From RYN-133 sp963785425 (lineage in GTDB: Bacteria > Actinomycetota > Actinomycetes > Mycobacteriales > Jatrophihabitantaceae): a stretch of DNA of 64,000 bases. Numbering within the stretch: the stretch's first letter is position 1; the number at the start of each line of letters is the position of its first letter. A program made the position numbers and the translations under genes. Location: the NCBI GenBank assembly GCA_963785425.1, contig CAWAVG010000003.1, forward strand, positions 1 through 64,000, in the 5' to 3' direction. The notes beneath the pieces were generated by a model that saw only the letters and a program-made list of their open reading frames with translations, was not told where the DNA came from and did not search any database. Positions 7,770 through 17,127 of this stretch are shown here, piece by piece.

Positions 7770-8711
7770 CTACAGTCGGTCAGACCTGATGAGCCGCGAG
7801 GCGGCACCGTCCGCGCCGTTGGGGCAGAGCAACTTGGCCAGTTCGCGCAGAAGCGCGTCCGCGTAGGTGACAAATGCATACGGCGGGTTGACGACGATCA
7901 GTCCCGACCCGCGGAAGCCTTCCGCCCGCGGCCGGACCAGCAGCCGTCCCACCCACGCCGGCGGCCCCTCGCCCTCCGCGATCTCATCCCAGAAACGTTC
8001 GGCTCCCGCGCGGGCAGTCAACGGGTGCCAGATCACATATGTGCCGGTGGCAAAACGCGCGAGCGCGTCCGCCAGCGCCGTCCGCACCTTCACCCACTCG
8101 TCGGCGGCCTCGTACGGCGGATCGATCAGAATCAGTCCCCGCCGCTCCGGCGGCGGCAGAAACGCCCGCAAGCGGACGTATCCATCCGCCGGTTGCACGG
8201 AAATCTGGGGTGTCCGCCCCATGACGATCGCCAGCGTCTCGGCTTCCTCGGGATGCAGTTCGCAAAGGACGACCCGGTCCTGGGCGCGCGCCATCATCTG
8301 CAGGAGCCGCGGCGAGCCTGGGTACCGCCGCCCGTCGGAGGAGAACGCCTTAACCAATGCAACATACTCGACGAGCGCGCCCCGGGCGCGCTCGTCCGGC
8401 GTAGCAGCCGGAGCGGATGGCGCTGCCCAATCAATGGCGCAAGCCGAACCCAAAGACGTTTCACCCCGACGAGCTGTGAAGCCGGAAGCCGCACCCAATA
8501 TCTTCCCAATCCCTTCCGGATGCTCCGGCTGCCGCGGCAGACTCAGCCCGGCGGCGGCCGACTCAAGATCGTACTCACCCGGCCCCGCGTGCGTATCCAG
8601 CAGCAGGAGCCCTTTCGGCTTCGACTGGAGCGAACGCACCAGCGCGACGAGAAAGGCATGCTTCATCGCGTCGGCGAAATTTCCCGCGTGGTAGTGATGG
8701 CGATAGTTCAC
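7770..8711 (-). CDS. rlmJ: 23S rRNA (adenine(2030)-N6)-methyltransferase RlmJ
   Basis: 313 residues, undamaged. It starts at GTG 8,711 with NYRHHYHAGNFADAMKH, the hallmark N-terminus of RlmJ (RHxFHAGNxADxxKH). LLLLDTHAGPGEYD forms the AdoMet loop, RVVLCELHPEEAETL the acidic second strand, and LILIDPPYEAADEW the catalytic DPPY. The end is GLIVVNPPYAF. RlmJ methylates A2030 (E. coli numbering) of 23S rRNA before or during ribosome assembly. It is slightly longer than E. coli RlmJ because of extra residues around SGFTARRGETSLG. The stop lies inside a diverged repeat sequence (7,742-7,772). Confidence 0.92.
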   Translation of the reverse strand: MNYRHHYHAGNFADAMKHAFLVALVRSLQSKPKGLLLLDTHAGPGEYDLESAAAGLSLPRQPEHPEGIGKILGAASGFTARRGETSLGSACAIDWAAPSAPAATPDERARGALVEYVALVKAFSSDGRRYPGSPRLLQMMARAQDRVVLCELHPEEAETLAIVMGRTPQISVQPADGYVRLRAFLPPPERRGLILIDPPYEAADEWVKVRTALADALARFATGTYVIWHPLTARAGAERFWDEIAEGEGPPAWVGRLLVRPRAEGFRGSGLIVVNPPYAFVTYADALLRELAKLLCPNGADGAASRLIRSDRL

Positions 8712-8747
8712 CCGTTTGGTCGATTCTGACCGTTCAGCGTCACCGAT

Positions 8748-9575
8748 ATGCCGGCCGAAGTCATCCGCATCTTTTCCGATCTCCATTTTGGGGACCATTC
8801 CAGTCGGATCGCCCGCCCCGAGGCGCTGGCGCCACTGGTCGAAGGTGCGGACCGCTGGATCATCAATGGCGACAGCCTCGACACCCGGCCCGGTCCCAGT
8901 CTGCAGTACAATGCGGACAACCGCGCACGGCTTGACGCCGGACTCCGGGCGCTGGGCATTCCGCTGACGCAGCTGACCGGCAATCACGATCCGGATATTT
9001 CGGACTGCCATGCGCTCGAACTGGCGAACGGCCGGGTCTTCCTCACCCATGGCGACATCCTCTACCCCGACATCGTGCCGTGGGGGCGCGACGTGCGGCG
9101 CATCCGCCAACGCTTCGCTGAAGTCAGGGCGGCGTCGCCCGCCGCCACGAGCCTGGGGGACGAACTCCGGATCCTGCGCACCGTCGCCGCTTCCATCCCC
9201 CAGCGCCATCAAGCCGAACGGAATCGGATCAAGTACCTGGCCCAGCTCGCCACCGATCTAATGTGGCCGCCGTGGCGCAGCGCCGCGATTTTCCAGGCGT
9301 GGTTCAGTCTGCCCGGCCGAACGCGCGCCTTCGCGCGCCGTTACGGCCTTCGCCCGCAGGTTATCCTCACCGGGCACACCCACTGGCGCGGCATCTGGAG
9401 GCGTCCGGGCGAACCAGTCATCGTGAACACCGGCTGTTTCTGTCGTCCTTTCCGCGGATTGCTCGCGGATCTTCGGGGCGACCGCCTCGAAATCCGCCGA
9501 ATCGCCCCGCGGGGATCGGAATTCCATGCCGGCCCCCGCGTTGCGGAGTTGCGCCTGGGCGATCCGGCGCGGTAA
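8748..9575 (+). CDS. Calcineurin-like metallophosphoesterase
   Basis: 275 residues, undamaged, starting MPAEVIRIFSDLHFGDHSSR at ATG 8,748. All motifs of the fold are present: D-x-H (SDLHFGD), GD-x2-D (NGDSLD), GNHD (TGNHDPDIS), an H in FLTHGDILYPD, and GHTH (ILTGHTHWRG). These bind a two-metal centre. The pattern resembles UDP-2,3-diacylglucosamine hydrolase-type enzymes, but the lipid-A role is not established. No signal peptide or anchor is seen, so it is probably cytoplasmic. It is divergent from rlmJ with a 36-bp gap. Confidence 0.8.
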   Translation: MPAEVIRIFSDLHFGDHSSRIARPEALAPLVEGADRWIINGDSLDTRPGPSLQYNADNRARLDAGLRALGIPLTQLTGNHDPDISDCHALELANGRVFLTHGDILYPDIVPWGRDVRRIRQRFAEVRAASPAATSLGDELRILRTVAASIPQRHQAERNRIKYLAQLATDLMWPPWRSAAIFQAWFSLPGRTRAFARRYGLRPQVILTGHTHWRGIWRRPGEPVIVNTGCFCRPFRGLLADLRGDRLEIRRIAPRGSEFHAGPRVAELRLGDPAR

Positions 9576-9587
9576 AGTGATCGGTTC

Positions 9588-9848
9588 ATGACCACGGAGT
9601 TCGGTTGGTGGAATCGCGACCCTGACCTGGGAAAGTACCAGGTGCGGGCAGCCGTGCATGGCGGCAATCTGGAATGGCGCCGCAAGCAGGGCCATCATAC
9701 CCCTTGGGAAGAACATGTTCCGTCATCCGAGGACTGGGATCGCCTGATGGAGGAAGCCGGCCGCCGCGTTCCCCGCCGGCTGATTTCCCCGAAGCAATTC
9801 GATGAGCTGCAGCGCCTGCGCGCACGTGGTGAAGGGCGGCCGGCATGA
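9588..9848 (+). CDS. Small conserved-looking protein of unknown function, coupled to beta-CASP nuclease
   Basis: 86 residues, undamaged, starting MTTEFGWWNRDPDLGKYQVR. The protein is polar, rich in Trp, His and charged residues (HGGNLEWRRKQGHHTPWEEH), followed by two helices ending FDELQRLRARGEGRPA. No known domain is recognised, and there is no signal peptide or membrane segment. It starts 12 bp after the metallophosphoesterase stop. Its own TGA overlaps the ATG of the beta-CASP gene (ATGA at 9,845-9,848), so these are probably co-translated. A nucleic-acid-binding partner of the nuclease is a guess only. Confidence 0.65.
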   Translation: MTTEFGWWNRDPDLGKYQVRAAVHGGNLEWRRKQGHHTPWEEHVPSSEDWDRLMEEAGRRVPRRLISPKQFDELQRLRARGEGRPA

Positions 9849-11215
9849 AACTGATCGATCTCAACCGCGACGGCGGCATCGGCGCCAACTCGCTTTTTCG
9901 TGCAGATCGGCGGCCTCAACATCCTGGTCGACTGCGGGCTCCACCCGAAGAAAGTCGGCCGCGCGGCGGCGCCGGACTACGGCGCCATCCGCGGGGTACG
10001 CCTCGATCTGATCATCATCACGCACTGCCATCTCGATCATATCGGCATCCTTGCCGGTGGCGATGCGCGAGCATCCCGAAAACGCCGGTGATGATGACCA
10101 TCTCGAGCCGCATGCTGATCGAGCGCATGCTCCACAATTCGGCCAACGTGATGATGCGGCAGCGCGAGGAGGACAACATCCCCGATTATCCGCTTTTCAC
10201 CCACGAGGAGATCGACCGCTGCGCCACGCCGGATGACCGGCCTTCAGTTCGGCCAGGCGAAACGATTCCGCGGCGGCGAGCGACGAGATCGAGTTCGATC
10301 TTCCACCCCGCCGGCCACGTGGCGGGCGCGGCCGCGGTCGAGATCCGGCACAAGCACCGCGGCATCTTCTTCACCGGTGACGTGCTGTTCGACGACCAGC
10401 GCACGCTGCCGGGCGCGCGCTTTCCCGCCGGCAATTTCGACACGATCGATGACGGAAACGACCCGCGGCGACACCGAGCGCCCGGCGGAGAAGACCCGCG
10501 GCGCCGAGATGGCGCGCCTGGTCGCGAGCATCAACGACACGATCCAACGCGGCGGCTCGTTCCTGATTCCGGTGTTCGCGCTCGGCCGCATGCAGGAGAT
10601 CCTCTCGATCATCCACGACGCGCGGAGATTCGGCCGGCTGGCCGAGTGCCCGATCTTCGCCTCCGGTCTCGGCATGGATCTCGCCGACTACTTCGACGAG
10701 ATCGCGCGCAAGACCAAGCACGTTCAGTTCAACCGCGGCATCATCAAGGAGCTGAAGATCAAGCCCGCTGCCGCGCAAGTTGAACCCCGGCGAGGACCCC
10801 GGCAGAACGCGCTCTACATCATCAGCTCCGGCATGCTGGTGGAAAGGACCCCGAGCTACACGCTGGCCTCCGGCCTGCTCGGCCACGCGCGCAACACGAT
10901 CGGTTTCGTCGGCTACTGCGATCCCGACACCCCCGGCGGCAAGCTGCTCGGCGCCAAGCCGGGCGACACGTTCGTCTTCGAAGACGGCCCACGTGCAGAC
11001 CAAGATCAAGGCGCGCATCGAACGCTTCGAACTGAGCGGCCACGCCGATCGCGAGGAACTGCTCGCGTTCGCCGTGCAGACCGAGGCCCGCTCGCATCGT
11101 GCTGACCCACGGCGATCCGCCGGCCCGCGCATGGTTCCGCAGCCAACTGGCGGCGAAGCTGCCGGCCGCGCAAGGTGATCGACCCGGTGCCGCTCCAGAC
11201 CTATCAGGTACGTGA
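9845..11215 (+). CDS. Metallo-beta-lactamase/beta-CASP RNA-specificity-domain nuclease (frameshifted)
   Basis: The MBL motif is THCHLDHIG (HxHxDH), preceded by NILVDCGLHP. Later come FHPAGHVAGAAAVEI (GH of motif 3) and FFTGDVLFDDQRTLPGA (motif 4). The beta-CASP part includes GGSFLIPVFALGRMQEIL, IFASGLGMDLADYF, ISSGMLVERTPSY and, near the end, FELSGHADREELL and LTHGDPPARAWF. This is the layout of bacterial RNase J/Ysh1-like enzymes (about 450 residues). Single-base insertions are resolved at CGCTTTTTCG (9,895) and CCTTGCCGG (10,067); further breaks lie near 10,235, 10,450, 10,775, 10,990 and 11,095. The end at 11,215 is approximate and overlaps the convergent phosphatase. Confidence 0.75.
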
Positions 11216-12006
11216 AGCGCCGGGCGAGCCGCGCGCACATCGCCGGGCTGCCGGCGACGTAGACGATCCGGCCCATCTTCAGGTCGAACTGGCGCATGGG
11301 CAGCTGCTCGCCGTTGAGAAAATGGATCTCGCCGCCGGCGGCCCGGCAGAGCGGGATCGCCGCCGCCAGGTCCCAGATCTTCACGTTATAGTCCACGGCG
11401 CCGTCCAGGAGGCCCGCCGCCACGTAGGCGAGGTGCAGGGTCGCGCTGCCCAGCCCGCGGATCTTGAACTGCGGCGAGGATCCCGCTCGCCGCGCCAGCA
11501 GCTTCTTGTCGAAGGGGCTGTGCATGCCGATCAGGCTTTCCTGGTGCGGCTGGCCGTCGTGACATGGCAGTCCGCGCTCGCCGTCGGCCCCGAAGCCCGG
11601 GCCGCCGTGCATCAGGCATGCGGCGGCTGAGATCGTAGACCACGCCGTAGATCGGGTCGCCGTGCTCCACCAGCGCGAGCGAGATCGCGCAATGGGGAAT
11701 GCCCAGGGCGAAATTGTTCGTGCCGTCGATCGGATCGAGGACCCAGGCAAAGCGCGCGGTCACCGGCAGCGGCCCGTTCGCGTCCGGCGAGCTCCTCGCT
11801 GAAGAACTGGTCGCCGGGAAATGGGCGCCGCAGCTCCGCGAAGATGTTCTCCGAAATGGCGACGTCCGCGGCGGTCACGCGGGTGCCGTCGGACTTCCAG
11901 TGGCTCTCCGCCCGGCCAAATTCGCGCGTGGAGACAAGTCGGTCTGCGCCAGCACCGCCGCGCTTCGCGGCCGCAATGCGCGCGCTGTTCGGGAGGGTTC
12001 ATTCAT
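11204..12006 (-). CDS. Inositol-monophosphatase-family phosphatase (SuhB/histidinol-phosphatase-like), frameshifted
   Basis: Starts ATG 12,006 (MNEPSRTARAL), overlapping the stop of the gene upstream. Motifs of the lithium-sensitive phosphatases are present: DQFFSEE (metal-binding Glu), WVLDPIDGTNNFALGIPHC (DP-x-DGT) and VKIWDLAAAIPLCRAAGG (WD-x-AA). The enzyme removes phosphate from inositol phosphate, 3'-phosphoadenylates or histidinol phosphate with Mg2+; the substrate cannot be told from sequence. Breaks lie near 11,620, 11,780 and 11,880. The C-terminus (about ARLARRFT) meets the convergent nuclease gene. Confidence 0.75.
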
Positions 12007-12548
12007 AGTCGTAGAGCTTGGGATCGCGGCTGGGCCGGTCCGCCGGGCGCGCGCCGCGGTGCCGCGGCGATTCCCCGCTGGGCCGGCCGCGGGCGGCGGC
12101 GCCGTCGCCGTGGTCGTCGCCGGGCTCCGTCGGCGCCCAATTGCTCCTCGAGCGAATCGGGATCGGCGCCCTCCTCCAGCTTCCGCACCACCTCCTCCAT
12201 ATCGCCGTCGATCTTCTCGCCGGTCATCTCCGCCATCCGCCGCATCATCCGGCCCATCGCCCGGGGATCGTTTTCGTCGACGTTCGCGAATTCCCGCTCC
12301 ATCGCGGACATGGCCGCTTCCATCCGCGGGTCCTCGCTTCGCCGCCCGGCCGGCCCCGGCGGGCCCGGGCGCGCTGCCTCCGTTTCCCTTTGCCCGGCGC
12401 TTGTCCACGGCAAAGGCCGAGAGGACCTTCTCCATGCGGAAGGCGGGATTGTCGGGACAGCGGGAACCGTCTGCCCCTGCGCCAGCGTCTTGGCGTAAAA
12501 CTGGTAGATCCTGTTATTGCCCGGGCAATAGTACTCGTAGATCGGCAT
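11999..12548 (-). CDS. FmdB-like small protein with charged C-terminus (frameshifted)
   Basis: Starts MPIYEYYCPGNNRIYQFYA at 12,548. MPIYEYxC is the signature of FmdB-type zinc-ribbon proteins. Only single cysteines (C8 and one in the VPRCPDNP segment after a frame correction) are visible, not two CxxC pairs. The middle is helical (MEAAMSAMEREFANV, MGRMMRRMAEMTGEKID, MEEVVRKLEEGADPDSLEEQ). The rest is Arg/Glu/Asp-rich low complexity ending LYDYE. The stop overlaps the phosphatase start (ATGAATGA). Function is unknown; the family name comes from a formamidase regulator. Confidence 0.6.
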
Positions 12549-12574
12549 GGCGACGGCAGAAACCCGACCTGAGC

Positions 12575-14380
12575 CTACCCGGCGCGGCGCCGCTCGGCAA
12601 GCCACGCCTGAATGCTCCGCCAGGGCGCGGGTGTTCAGGATGCTGGTCCCGGTGAGCCAGCCTTTGCGGGCGATATTGATCCCCGCGCGAACGTAGCCGA
12701 AAGCCTCCGTCTCATGGGCGTCGGGGTTGATCGCGCAGAGGAGCCCGCTGCTCGGCCGCCTTCCGCCAGTGCCGCCAGTCCAGGTCCAGCCGCTCAGGGC
12801 TCGCGTTGAGCTCGATGACGACCTGGTGGGCGATGGCCGCGTCGATCACCTTCCCGATATTCACCCGGTAGCCCTCGCGGCGCAGGAGCAGGCGGCCCGT
12901 CAGATGACCCAGCATGGTGGTATGGGGATTCTCGATGGCGCGGATGATGCGGGCCGTCATCACCGCCTCGTCCTGGCTGAGCACGCTGTGGACCGAGACG
13001 ACCACGTAATCCAGCTGTCCCAGCACCTCGTCGTCAAAGTCCAGCCGGCCGTCCGGTAGGATGTCGCATTCGATGCCGAAGCAGTGGATCGTCCGCGTCG
13101 ACCCCGGCAAAGAGATGCGTCCGGGTCCCCTGGCGAGCATTGAAGGCGCGGATCTCCTTCACCTGCGCCAGCGAGCCGCTCCTCGCTCAGGCCGCTGGCC
13201 TGGACGCTCGACTTCGAATGATCCGCGATCCCGAGGTATTCCCAGCCCAGGGCGGCGGCGGCCGCCGCCATCTCCTCCAGCGTGTTGTGGCCGTCGGAGG
13301 CGGTGGTGTGGTTGTGGAACGCCCCGCGCAGGTCGGCCGGCTCGATCAGCCGCGGCAGTTGTCCCGCTTCGGCCGCCTCGATTTCGCCCCGGCCTTCGCG
13401 CAGTTCCGGCGGGATGAAGGCGAGCCCGAGCGCGCAAAGAGCTCCTCCTCGGAGTCAGGGCGGCGTCTCCTGTCGCCGCCTTCCTTGACGCGTCTCCTCG
13501 CCGCCGGCGGGGACGAGCCCCCATTCGCTGAGGCTCAGCCCCCGCGCCAGCGCGCGCTGGCGCATCTGGACGTTATGGTCCTTGGAGCCCGTGAAATGGT
13601 GCAGGGCGAACACAAACTGCGTCGTCCGGCAGGATGCGCAGGTCGGCCTGCAGCCCGGCGGCGAAGCGGACGCTGGCCTTGGTCTCGCCCGCGGCCGGTG
13701 ACCTCCTTCACCCCGGGGCGAGGTGAAGTGATCCATGACCGCGGCGATGTCCGTCGCCGCGGAAACGAGAAAATCCAGGTCGCCGACGGTCTCCATCCCG
13801 CGCCGGAGGCTGCCCGCCGCCTCGGCCCGGCTCACCTGCGGCAGCGCGCGCAGGCCCGCGAGGATCGGCTCGGCGACCTCCGCGGCGTCCCACCAGAGGT
13901 GCCGCCGGCCGTAAGCTTCGCGGTTGCTGATGCCGGCGAGGAGCTTCTCCTGCGTCTTTTCGCCAAAGCCGTCCAGCGCGGCCACCCGGCCGTCGTTGCA
14001 GGCGGCGGTCAGCGCGGCGATGTCGGCGACCCCGAGCTTCTCGTGCAGGGCCAGGATTTTCTTCGGGCCCAGGCCGGGGATCTGCAGCATCTCGATCAGC
14101 CCCGGTTCGACGGCGGCACGCTGCCGCTCGTAGAACTCCAGCCGGCCTGTCGTCCGCAGCTCGGTGATCTTCTGCGCGAGCGCCTCGCCGATTCCCTTCA
14201 CGGTCTGCAGTTCGCCGCCGTGACCAGCCGGTCGAGGGTCGCCTCCTCCATCCCTTCGAGGACCCGCGCGCCGGATTGGTAGGCGCGAACCTTGAAGGGG
14301 TTCTCTCCCTGCAGTTCCAGGAGCACTCCGATCTCCTCCAGAACCGCCGCGATCTCTTTCTTGCTCAGGGCACCGGCCAT
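12575..14380 (-). CDS. polX: DNA polymerase X with PHP domain (frameshifted)
   Basis: About 600 residues, the usual size of bacterial PolX. The N-terminal 8-kDa-like helices are ALSKKEIAAVLEEIGVLLEL and PFKVRAYQSGARVLE. Helix-hairpin-helix repeats follow (LQTVKGIGEALAQKI, LIEMLQIPGLGPKK). The nucleotidyltransferase core is AEAAGSLRRGMETVGDLDFL, with GS and D-x-D (DLD). The C-terminal PHP domain is GAFHNHTTASDGHNTLEEMA (HxH), YLGIADHSKS, then FGIECDILPDGRLD, VVSVHSVL and HTTMLGHLTGRLLLRREG. PolX fills gaps in base-excision repair and has 3'-5' exonuclease activity via PHP. Frame changes occur near 14,205, 13,720, 13,640, 13,450, 13,195 and 12,620. It is divergent from the thioesterase by 14 bp. 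Confidence 0.85.
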
Positions 14381-14394
14381 ATTCAGGTATAGGT

Positions 14395-14797
14395 ATGGCC
14401 TTTTCCTGGGTGCGCACGATCCATTTTGGCGACACCGACGCGGCCGGAGTGGTGTACTTCGCCCGCTACCTCGAATTCTGCCATGAGGCCTACGAAGAGG
14501 CGCTGGCGCACGCCGGGATCGAACTCGCGAAGTTTTTCGCGGACACCGGCACGATCATCCCGGTCGGCGAAGGCGGAGATCAGCTATCTGCGCCCGCTTC
14601 GCACCGGCGACAAGGTCAGCATCGCCCTGACGCCGCGCGTCCTGGAGCCGGACACGTTTGAAATCAATTTCGAGCTGACCCGCGTCGGCCCCCCGGCCAA
14701 GCGCGCCGCGGTCGCCCGCACCGAGCACGTCTGCCTGCGAAGCAGCCCGCGGGAGCGCATGCCATTCCCCAGGCGCTTCGCGCGCTGGTTGACCTAA
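14395..14797 (+). CDS. Hotdog acyl-CoA thioesterase, DHNA-CoA thioesterase-like (one frameshift)
   Basis: It starts MAFSWVRTIHFGDTDAAGVV. FGDTDAAGVVYFARYLEFCH carries the catalytic Asp and tyrosine/histidine pattern of 4-hydroxybenzoyl-CoA/DHNA-CoA thioesterases. After one extra base near 14,568 it continues ISYLRPLRTGDKVSIALTPR and AAVARTEHVCLRSSPRERMP. The length of 3n+1 (about 133 residues) fits a single insertion. DHNA-CoA hydrolysis is the step after MenB in menaquinone synthesis. The convergent menE and menC genes next door support that role, although other acyl-CoAs are possible. Confidence 0.75.
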
Positions 14798-14822
14798 AAA
14801 GCGCCAAGCAGGCCGCTTGCGC

Positions 14823-14923
14823 TGTAGCCGGGGTCGCTGACCCCGGCGCCGAAGGCACAGAGGAAAATTCGCAGCCGGCTTCGCCGTTCGCCCGTTTTGC
14901 CGGGGTCAGCGACCCCGGCTACA
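14823..14923. repeat. Palindromic dispersed repeat, long-loop form, copy 2
   Basis: Outer arms match the family. The roughly 55-bp loop (from GCCGAAGGCACAGAGG to TTCGCCCGTTTTGCC) is the diverged reverse complement of the loop at 7,625-7,671. The repeat lies between the thioesterase stop and menE and overlaps the 3' end of the menE reading frame, supplying its final stop (14,906-14,908). Confidence 0.85.
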
Positions 14924-16105
14924 ACGCGACCCAAGCGGCGGGGACGCCGCTTCCACCAATTTCGCCCGGTTGATTTTTCCCTGCGCCGTGCGCGGCCATT
15001 CCGCCACCGGCACGATCCGCCGCGGCCGCTTGTAAGGGGTCAGACTGCTTCACAGCGCCGCGATCCGCTCCGCGGGAATCTCTCCGTCTGCGGCCGGATG
15101 GCAGACCACGACCGTCTCGCCCCACTCCGCGTCCGGTACTCCGACCACCGCCAGATCCGAGAACAGGCCCGTCGCTCGCAGCGCCGCCTCCACTTCCGCC
15201 GGATCCACCTTTTTGCCGCCCGTCGTAATCACCGCGTCGCGGCGCCCATGGACGGTCACGCGGCCATCCGCCGCAGCAACGCTGACGAGATCCTGCGTCG
15301 CGAACGATCCCGCGGGATCGAATTCGGGATAGTAGCCCTTGAACAACGAAGAACCCGCCAGCGTCGCGAGGCCGTTCGCATCCACCGTGACGTGAATGTG
15401 CGGCAGTGGCCGGCCGGCGGTGCGGTCCCCTGCGAGAAATTCCCCCGGCAGCTGCCCGGTGGCCATCGCAGCGGTTTCGGTCATCCCGTATCCGACCGAG
15501 AGTGGCAGCCCGGCCGCGGCGGCTGCATCGAGCAGCGCAGGCCACGCCGCGCCGCCGCCCAGAAAAATCGCGTCGAACTGCCGGAGCCACTCCACCGCCG
15601 CTGGCGTGGCGAGCAACCGCTGGAGCTGCGTGGGCACAAGGGACAAGGAGCGAAGACGGCCCGCCGCTGGCGGCGGCAGCTCCGTCGGAACCTCGCCGGC
15701 CTCCAGACGCTTCCAGTCCCAGGGGACATACCGCCCACCCGAACACGCGCATCGCACCCATGCCATGAGCCCGCTCACATGGTGATGCGGCAGCACTCCC
15801 ACCGAGCAGACTTCCGCCGCAGCAAAATGCTGCGCAAACCCGCGCGCCGCCGCCCCCAGCGTCTGCTCGTCATGGCGCGCGAGCTTCAACTGCCCGCTCG
15901 TGCCGCCACTGGGGATCATGAGCCAGCCTTCCTCCGCTCCCCCGCTCACCCTGCGCGTCAACTCCGCAAAGCGTGTCCGCTCCGGCACACCCCAACCCGG
16001 ATCCTGCAGGAACACGAGGCCCCCGCCGCCAATCTGCGCCACGAGATCCGGAAGGAACCCCGGCGCCGCCGTCGCCAGGGTCCGGGCTAACTCAGCGCGT
16101 TCCAT
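14906..16105 (-). CDS. menE: o-succinylbenzoate--CoA ligase MenE, with an in-frame TGA
   Basis: An acyl-adenylate-forming enzyme that activates o-succinylbenzoate in menaquinone synthesis. It starts MERAELARTLATAAPGFLP at 16,105, overlapping the menC stop. The P-loop is LMIPSGGTSGQLKLARH. IFLGGGAAWPALL, VGYGMTETAAMATG and DRTAGRPLPHI form the A4/A5 region. TVHGRRDAVITTGGKKVDPA is the hinge and start of the C-terminal domain. An in-frame TGA at 15,050-15,052 stops the reading at ERIAAL. Beyond it, in the same frame, conserved MenE sequence continues (LTPYKRPRRIVPVAEWPRTA, QGKINRAKLV) with the catalytic lysine in GKINR. It is therefore a nonsense mutation or base error, not a natural end. At about 400 residues it is shorter than E. 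coli MenE. Confidence 0.85.
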
Positions 16106-17127
16106 ACGCTTTCCGGATCAAGTGACTCCACGTCGAACCGGCGCAGAAACGGTGCGGGCTCCAGCGCATCAAAGCGGCCATCGGCGAACACCCGTCCCGT
16201 TCCGAACCCGATCGCGCGCGGCTGGGCCCCTGCTTCGGCGAACGCCAGCCGCAGCGCCGATTTCGCCCCCACGGCCGTTTCCATCGCCGAGGAAAACACG
16301 ACCTGCGCTTTGGCCGCCCGCAGGCGGCGGCAGGCGGCCGCGGCGTCGGCGAACAGGCTCGGTTTGACGACATAGATGCCGCCCCAGCCCGCCCCGAGCC
16401 ACCGCTCGAGATCCCCTTCGCCGACCAAGGATTCATCGAGGGCGAGCGGTGTGGGAAAGTCCGCCGCAAGACCGAGCAGCAAGTCGCTGCGTTTTTCGGC
16501 GTTGAGTCCTGCGCCCACGGGCTCCTCCACGTACTCGATCGGTCGTTCCGCGCAGCGTTCCAGCCAACGCTCGGCGGTGCGGCGGTCCCAGGCGCCGTTC
16601 GCGTCCAAACGCAGCCTGGCTCCTTCCGGCAGCAACGCGCAAAGCTCATCCAGCAGCCCGACCTCATCCCGCCAATCGCCGACGCCGACCTTCCATTTCA
16701 GGACGCGAAACTCGCTTTCCAGTCGGGCCGCGGCCGCGCGCACCGCCGCTTTTCCGGCGGGCAAGAGGGCGGCGACTTGGAGGGTGGCGACTCTTTCGGC
16801 TGCCCCGGGGGCGGGAGCGGTCGACTCCAACGGGACCGAAGCCTCCGCCGCCGCAGCCGCGACGGCGTGTGCCAGCGTCGGCAGGCGCGGCGATATCTCC
16901 GGCCGAACCTCTGCCGGCGTCAGGGTCGGCAGCGATGCCGCAAACTCCGCCAGCTCGGCGGCCGTTTCCATCCCAAACGCCGGAACCGGCGCGGCCTCCC
17001 CCCACCCCACTCGCCCATCTTCCTGCTCGGCACGGACAATCAGCCCCTCGCGCCGCGTCCACACGCCCGCCCCGGTGCGCAAAGGCGTCCGAAAATCCAC
17101 CGCGTAGCGCCGGTACTGCCATCTCAT
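16087..17127 (-). CDS. menC: o-succinylbenzoate synthase MenC
   Basis: 346 residues, undamaged, an enolase-superfamily enzyme that dehydrates SHCHC to o-succinylbenzoate. It starts MRWQYRRYAVDFRTPLRTG at 17,127 (an in-frame ATG at 17,157 exists but matches the family less well). VGWGEAAPVPAFG belongs to the N-terminal capping domain. In the barrel are VLKWKVGVG (catalytic Lys), LRLDANGAWD (metal Asp), EYVEEPVG (metal Glu), PLALDESLVG (metal Asp) and IYVVKPSLF (second catalytic Lys). Its stop lies inside the start of menE, so the two are translationally coupled. menA, menB and menD are not in the window. Confidence 0.9.
   Translation of the reverse strand: MRWQYRRYAVDFRTPLRTGAGVWTRREGLIVRAEQEDGRVGWGEAAPVPAFGMETAAELAEFAASLPTLTPAEVRPEISPRLPTLAHAVAAAAAEASVPLESTAPAPGAAERVATLQVAALLPAGKAAVRAAAARLESEFRVLKWKVGVGDWRDEVGLLDELCALLPEGARLRLDANGAWDRRTAERWLERCAERPIEYVEEPVGAGLNAEKRSDLLLGLAADFPTPLALDESLVGEGDLERWLGAGWGGIYVVKPSLFADAAAACRRLRAAKAQVVFSSAMETAVGAKSALRLAFAEAGAQPRAIGFGTGRVFADGRFDALEPAPFLRRFDVESLDPESVWNALS

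Noticed and set aside
15050..15052. The menE TGA as a selenocysteine codon
   Set aside because: The aligned position is not a redox site in MenE, and no SECIS-like hairpin is evident next to it.
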